In this document: positions 61,262 to 64,000 of the stretch, piece after piece
Layout of the letters: each line of letters starts with the position of its first letter
Position numbering within the stretch: the stretch's first letter is position 1
Assembly: GCA_021810145.1 (NCBI GenBank)
Contig: JAJZJL010000005.1
Location: 1-64,000 of the forward strand
Direction of reading: 5' to 3'
Length of the DNA: 64,000 bases
Origin: Planctomycetota bacterium
GTDB lineage: Bacteria; Planctomycetota; Phycisphaerae; WQYP01
The notes under the pieces: generated by a model
Told to the model about the DNA's origin: nothing
The model's input: the letters and a program-made list of their open reading frames with translations, nothing else
Databases searched by the model: none
Translations under genes and position numbers: made by a program

Positions 61262-62146
61262 ATGGAACGGAATAACATACCGGAAGTTTTATTTCCCGAA
61301 TTTTCATCCACAGGCGTGTCGCGCCGGCGCTGGCTTGGCGGACTGCTGGGCACCGCGGCCGCTGCCACCTTGGCCGGTTGTGCGGCGGCACCGCCACAGT
61401 CACAGAGCAGTATCAGTTATCTGCCCGATGGCGTGCTGCCACCGGATGCCGGCGTCAATCTGGGCCAAATGGATACCGGTTATGCTCCACCCGCGAATTT
61501 TAAGCCACGGGTTGTCTATCATCCGCCCGTGCCGACAAAAAAGATCGTCCCCGTCGGGGCCTTCGGTATTATCCCGCGCAGCGCATGGACCACCGCCGGT
61601 CCCAATATGCGAACAATTCAGCCAATGGCGGGCGTGCATCTGATTACGTTTCATCACACGGGCGATCCGCACCCGATTAATTTTGATTCACTGGAGGAGA
61701 CGGCCCGGTATTGGGAACTTATACGTGAATATGAACGTCGCGTTGGTTTTGAAGACATTGCTTACCATTTCGGCATTGACCGTTTGGGGCGTGTCTGGCA
61801 ATTGCGTGATCTGAAATATCGGGGTGAACATGTGCGAGATGGCTTTGCTCCGCCGCACTGGCTGATGGAATATGTCCAATATCGCAACTCGCCTACCCGG
61901 CCCGTGCATGGAAGGTATATCTGGAACGCTCATAACATCGGTGTGGCATCGATTGGCAATTTTATGCTGCAAGAACCAACGGTTCAGCAGCGCCAGACGA
62001 TTCTGCGTTTTGGTTCCCTGCTGCGTCGGCTCTATCGCATTCCCATTTATCATTGCTATACACATCGCGAACTGGTCGCCACCGAGTGTCCGGGGCACAA
62101 TTTGCAGCCTTACATGGTTTACATCCGAAGAAATAACATATTGTGA
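61262..62146 (+). CDS. N-acetylmuramoyl-L-alanine amidase (PGRP/Amidase_2 lipoprotein)
   Basis: A 294-residue exported protein starting MERNNIPEVLFPEFSSTGVS, with GGAG about 9 bases before the ATG. The Tat-like motif SRRRWLGGLLG is followed by a lipobox LAGC. The catalytic domain is PGRP/Amidase_2-like: ITFHHTGDPH (Zn His), YHFGIDRLGRVWQLRD, HNIGVASIGNF and THRELVATECPGH (Zn His and Cys). It cleaves MurNAc-L-Ala bonds in peptidoglycan or in recycled muropeptides, presumably on the outer-membrane inner leaflet. An alternative start at 61205 adds 19 residues. Confidence 0.9.
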   Translation: MERNNIPEVLFPEFSSTGVSRRRWLGGLLGTAAAATLAGCAAAPPQSQSSISYLPDGVLPPDAGVNLGQMDTGYAPPANFKPRVVYHPPVPTKKIVPVGAFGIIPRSAWTTAGPNMRTIQPMAGVHLITFHHTGDPHPINFDSLEETARYWELIREYERRVGFEDIAYHFGIDRLGRVWQLRDLKYRGEHVRDGFAPPHWLMEYVQYRNSPTRPVHGRYIWNAHNIGVASIGNFMLQEPTVQQRQTILRFGSLLRRLYRIPIYHCYTHRELVATECPGHNLQPYMVYIRRNNIL

Positions 62147-62325
62147 TCCTGACCGGGCGGAAGTTGAAACAAACTTCGCAACTGCAATGGCGGGGGGGGG
62201 CTTGAATCGATTGACTTTATATTGTAAAGTAGCAAGCAGGTCGTGCTGATCGGTATCGTTTTGCGCGTGGTCTGCTGATGTGCTGATTTGATTGGCCCGG
62301 CCAATGTGCAGCAAAAGAGATGTTC

Positions 62326-62955
62326 ATGGAACTGCGTGACGCATTAGCACAAATTTCTGAAATTCGTTCGCAGATGGCATTAAGCCAGATGTTTCGCGGA
62401 TATCGCAGTTTCAGCGCGGTGGTTACAGGCGTTATTGCGGTGGTGGCGGCAGTTGTGCAGCAGCGATGGGTAGAGCATCCGCAGGCACAACCAGGCGCCT
62501 ATCTGATGATCTGGGTGGGAGCCGCGGCGGTAAGTTTATTGATCATCGGCGTCGAAATGGTCTGGCGGTGCCGCCGGATGAACTCCGATATGCAGACGCG
62601 ATTGACGCTTCTGGCGGTGGAAAGTTTTATGCCCAGCCTGGTTGCCGGCGGATTGGTAACCGGTGTTATTTATACGCTGGTTCCGGAATTATTTCGTCTT
62701 CTGCCGGCATTCTGGATGCTGCTGTTTTCGATGGGGGTTTTTGCGATGAGTCGCATACTTCCCCGCGCCACGTTCTGGTGCGGCGCATATTATCTTATTG
62801 CCGGCATTCTTTTTCTGGCCTTGTCACAAAGTCATCACACGCTGGCTCCGTGGATCATGGGGGCGGTGTTTGCGATCGGACAGTTTATTACGGCGGGTAT
62901 TTTATATTGGACTCTGGAGCGCGGACATGGCGGAGCAGCAAGTGGCAACACGTAA
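62326..62955 (+). CDS. small polytopic membrane protein
   Basis: A 209-residue protein starting MELRDALAQISEIRSQMALS. After an amphipathic N-terminus, about six hydrophobic segments are visible (for example FSAVVTGVIAVVAAVV, LMIWVGAAAVSLLIIGVEMV, LVAGGLVTGVIYTLV). No family motif is recognised. Its 3' end overlaps the start of the winged-helix regulator gene by 29 bases, so the two are translationally linked. Membrane-protein/regulator pairs of this kind are common beside biosynthetic genes, but the function here is unknown. Confidence 0.75.
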   Translation: MELRDALAQISEIRSQMALSQMFRGYRSFSAVVTGVIAVVAAVVQQRWVEHPQAQPGAYLMIWVGAAAVSLLIIGVEMVWRCRRMNSDMQTRLTLLAVESFMPSLVAGGLVTGVIYTLVPELFRLLPAFWMLLFSMGVFAMSRILPRATFWCGAYYLIAGILFLALSQSHHTLAPWIMGAVFAIGQFITAGILYWTLERGHGGAASGNT

Positions 62956-63319
62956 ACAACCGGGGCGCTATGCTTATGATGGACTGGATCGCGTCATACA
63001 TGAGAAAGCCCGCCTTAGCATCGTCTCCTCCCTGGCGGGTCATGCGGATGGACTGCTTTTTAACGAACTAAAAGAAGTCTGCGCCTTAACCGATGGCAAT
63101 TTGAGCCGGCATATTTCAATTTTGCAGGACGCCGCTCTGGTTGAAGTATGGAAGCGCTTGCGTAACAACAGGTCGCAGACGCTGGTTCGACTGACGGCCC
63201 AGGGGCGGCAGCGTTTTCTGGAATATCTCGAACAATTGGAGCAGGTTATTGCCGACGCCAACAAGGCAGGTGCGGCGGACTTTGAGTCGGGACGGCTTAA
63301 TGCCCGTCCGACATTATAA
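62927..63319 (+). CDS. winged-helix transcriptional regulator
   Basis: A 130-residue protein starting MAEQQVATRKQPGRYAYDGL, with GGAG 7 bases before the ATG. The DNA-binding part (about 30-105) is a winged helix of the MarR/ArsR-like 'HTH_27' kind: RLSIVSSLAGHADGLLFNEL, ALTDGNLSRHISILQDAALV (the recognition helix) and RNNRSQTLVRLTAQGRQRF (the wing). It starts inside the preceding membrane-protein gene and ends about 50 bases before ispH. A regulator acting on its own operon is the simplest reading. Confidence 0.85.
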   Translation: MAEQQVATRKQPGRYAYDGLDRVIHEKARLSIVSSLAGHADGLLFNELKEVCALTDGNLSRHISILQDAALVEVWKRLRNNRSQTLVRLTAQGRQRFLEYLEQLEQVIADANKAGAADFESGRLNARPTL

Positions 63320-63368
63320 AATTTTTTGCACTTGTTACTTTGCAATGCAAAGTGAAAGCGAGGTTATG

Positions 63369-64000
63369 ATGCGGGTTATTCGAGCTTCAGCCATGGGCGT
63401 ATGCTTTGGAGTACGCGATGCGTTAAAAATCACCGAGGTTGTTGAGCAGCCGGTGCAGGTAACCGTTTATGGTGAACTGGTGCATAATCCACTGGTGCGG
63501 CAACATTTGCGCATGCGGGGATTCAAGCAGACCGCCGAGGGCCAACGGCGAAATGAAATTCCCGACACGCCTCAGGTGCTGATTACCGCACATGGCATCA
63601 GCCAGCGGAGAAAGGCTGAACTGGTTCGGGCTGGTAAACAACTTGTGGATACAACCTGCCCGCTGGTAAACAAAGCGCATGGGGCGGCCATTCGCCTGCG
63701 CGATCAGGGCTACCATGTGCTGCTGATCGGTCGCCCCGGCCACGTGGAAGTTCAGGGCATTACTGAAGATTTAGACAGCTTCGATGTGTTACCCGATGCG
63801 AACGCGGTGCAGACTTACGACAGCAAGCGCCTGGGCATTATCTGTCAAACGACAACGCCCGCATCGCTGGCACAGCAGATCAGGGCGGCGGTTGCACAAA
63901 AAAATCAGCACGCGGAAATTAAATATATTGACACAATCTGCCAACCTACCAAAGATCGGCAGGCGGCGGTCGAAGAATTGCTGGATCATGTTCAAACAGT
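63369..64000 (+). CDS. ispH: 4-hydroxy-3-methylbut-2-enyl diphosphate reductase, 5' part
   Basis: The first 210 residues of IspH (LytB); the gene runs off the end of the window. The three iron-sulfur ligand cysteines are present: C12 (AMGVCFGV), C97 (VDTTCPLV) and C191 (YIDTICQPTKDRQ). Substrate-binding H39 (GELVHNPLV) and H75 (ITAHGIS) are also seen. IspH makes IPP and DMAPP in the last step of the MEP pathway, feeding quinones, undecaprenol and carotenoids. ATG at 63369 (ATG at 63366 is also possible), with GAGG just upstream. Confidence 0.93.
   Translation, partial: MRVIRASAMGVCFGVRDALKITEVVEQPVQVTVYGELVHNPLVRQHLRMRGFKQTAEGQRRNEIPDTPQVLITAHGISQRRKAELVRAGKQLVDTTCPLVNKAHGAAIRLRDQGYHVLLIGRPGHVEVQGITEDLDSFDVLPDANAVQTYDSKRLGIICQTTTPASLAQQIRAAVAQKNQHAEIKYIDTICQPTKDRQAAVEELLDHVQT

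Overview
The window reads as a chromosomal segment of a Gram-negative bacterium of the Planctomycetota, most likely class Phycisphaerae. The evidence is a PEP-CTERM exported protein next to a GFTLIE-type pseudopilin of the planctomycete kind, a XylR-like LacI/AraC hybrid regulator, a small membrane protein of a type I associate with Phycisphaerae, a C30-type carotenoid cluster, and outer-membrane lipoproteins plus a Kdo hydroxylase, which imply an outer membrane with LPS. No taxonomic search was possible.

Layout. 1-5.4 kb: an unknown exported protein, a beta-propeller protein, and an overlapping Nmad3/Nmad2 pair (nucleotide-modification-associated domains), followed by a gene-free stretch of short-word repeat arrays. 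5.4-24 kb: a type VI secretion (T6SS) membrane/regulatory locus in two divergent arms. The minus arm carries tagF, tssM, tssL, tssK and a TagH-C-like gene. The plus arm carries an unknown 650-aa protein, a TssJ-like lipoprotein, a 1472-aa pseudokinase/FGE-like fusion, a PEGA lipoprotein and an exported protein. No tube, sheath, spike or ClpV genes are in the window. 24-29 kb: TPR protein, GT87-like membrane glycosyltransferase, Kdo hydroxylase. 28-38 kb: XylR-like regulator with an apparent direct-repeat operator, pseudopilin, PEP-CTERM protein, then a glycoside hydrolase block (a catalytically dead GH5, an intact GH5, a GH2 beta-mannosidase). 38-47 kb: a vWA membrane protein, a two-gene SMC-like ATPase plus PD-(D/E)XK nuclease cassette, and a crtN-ald-crtNb-like carotenoid operon. 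47-52 kb: tRNA-Gly, aroC, and the start of the cell-division cluster (mraZ, rsmH, a LysM protein), with a highly structured putative RNA between mraZ and rsmH. 52-61 kb: envelope genes (PepSY, amidase, DedA, PAP2, a decayed PepSY relative, an RND efflux pair). 61-64 kb: a second amidase, a membrane protein plus winged-helix regulator, and the 5' part of ispH.

The best leads are: (1) a CsrB/RsmZ-like RNA at about 49594-49932, with eight GGA motifs in hairpin loops and an intrinsic terminator; (2) the ATPase/PD-(D/E)XK pair at 40499-42112, a candidate anti-phage system; (3) the PpkA-like pseudokinase fused to a TagR-like domain in the T6SS locus; (4) a shared 11-bp-phased operator upstream of three envelope genes at 52.9, 53.8 and 56.4 kb; (5) a XylR-type TTGCGC-N15-TTGCGC operator present twice.
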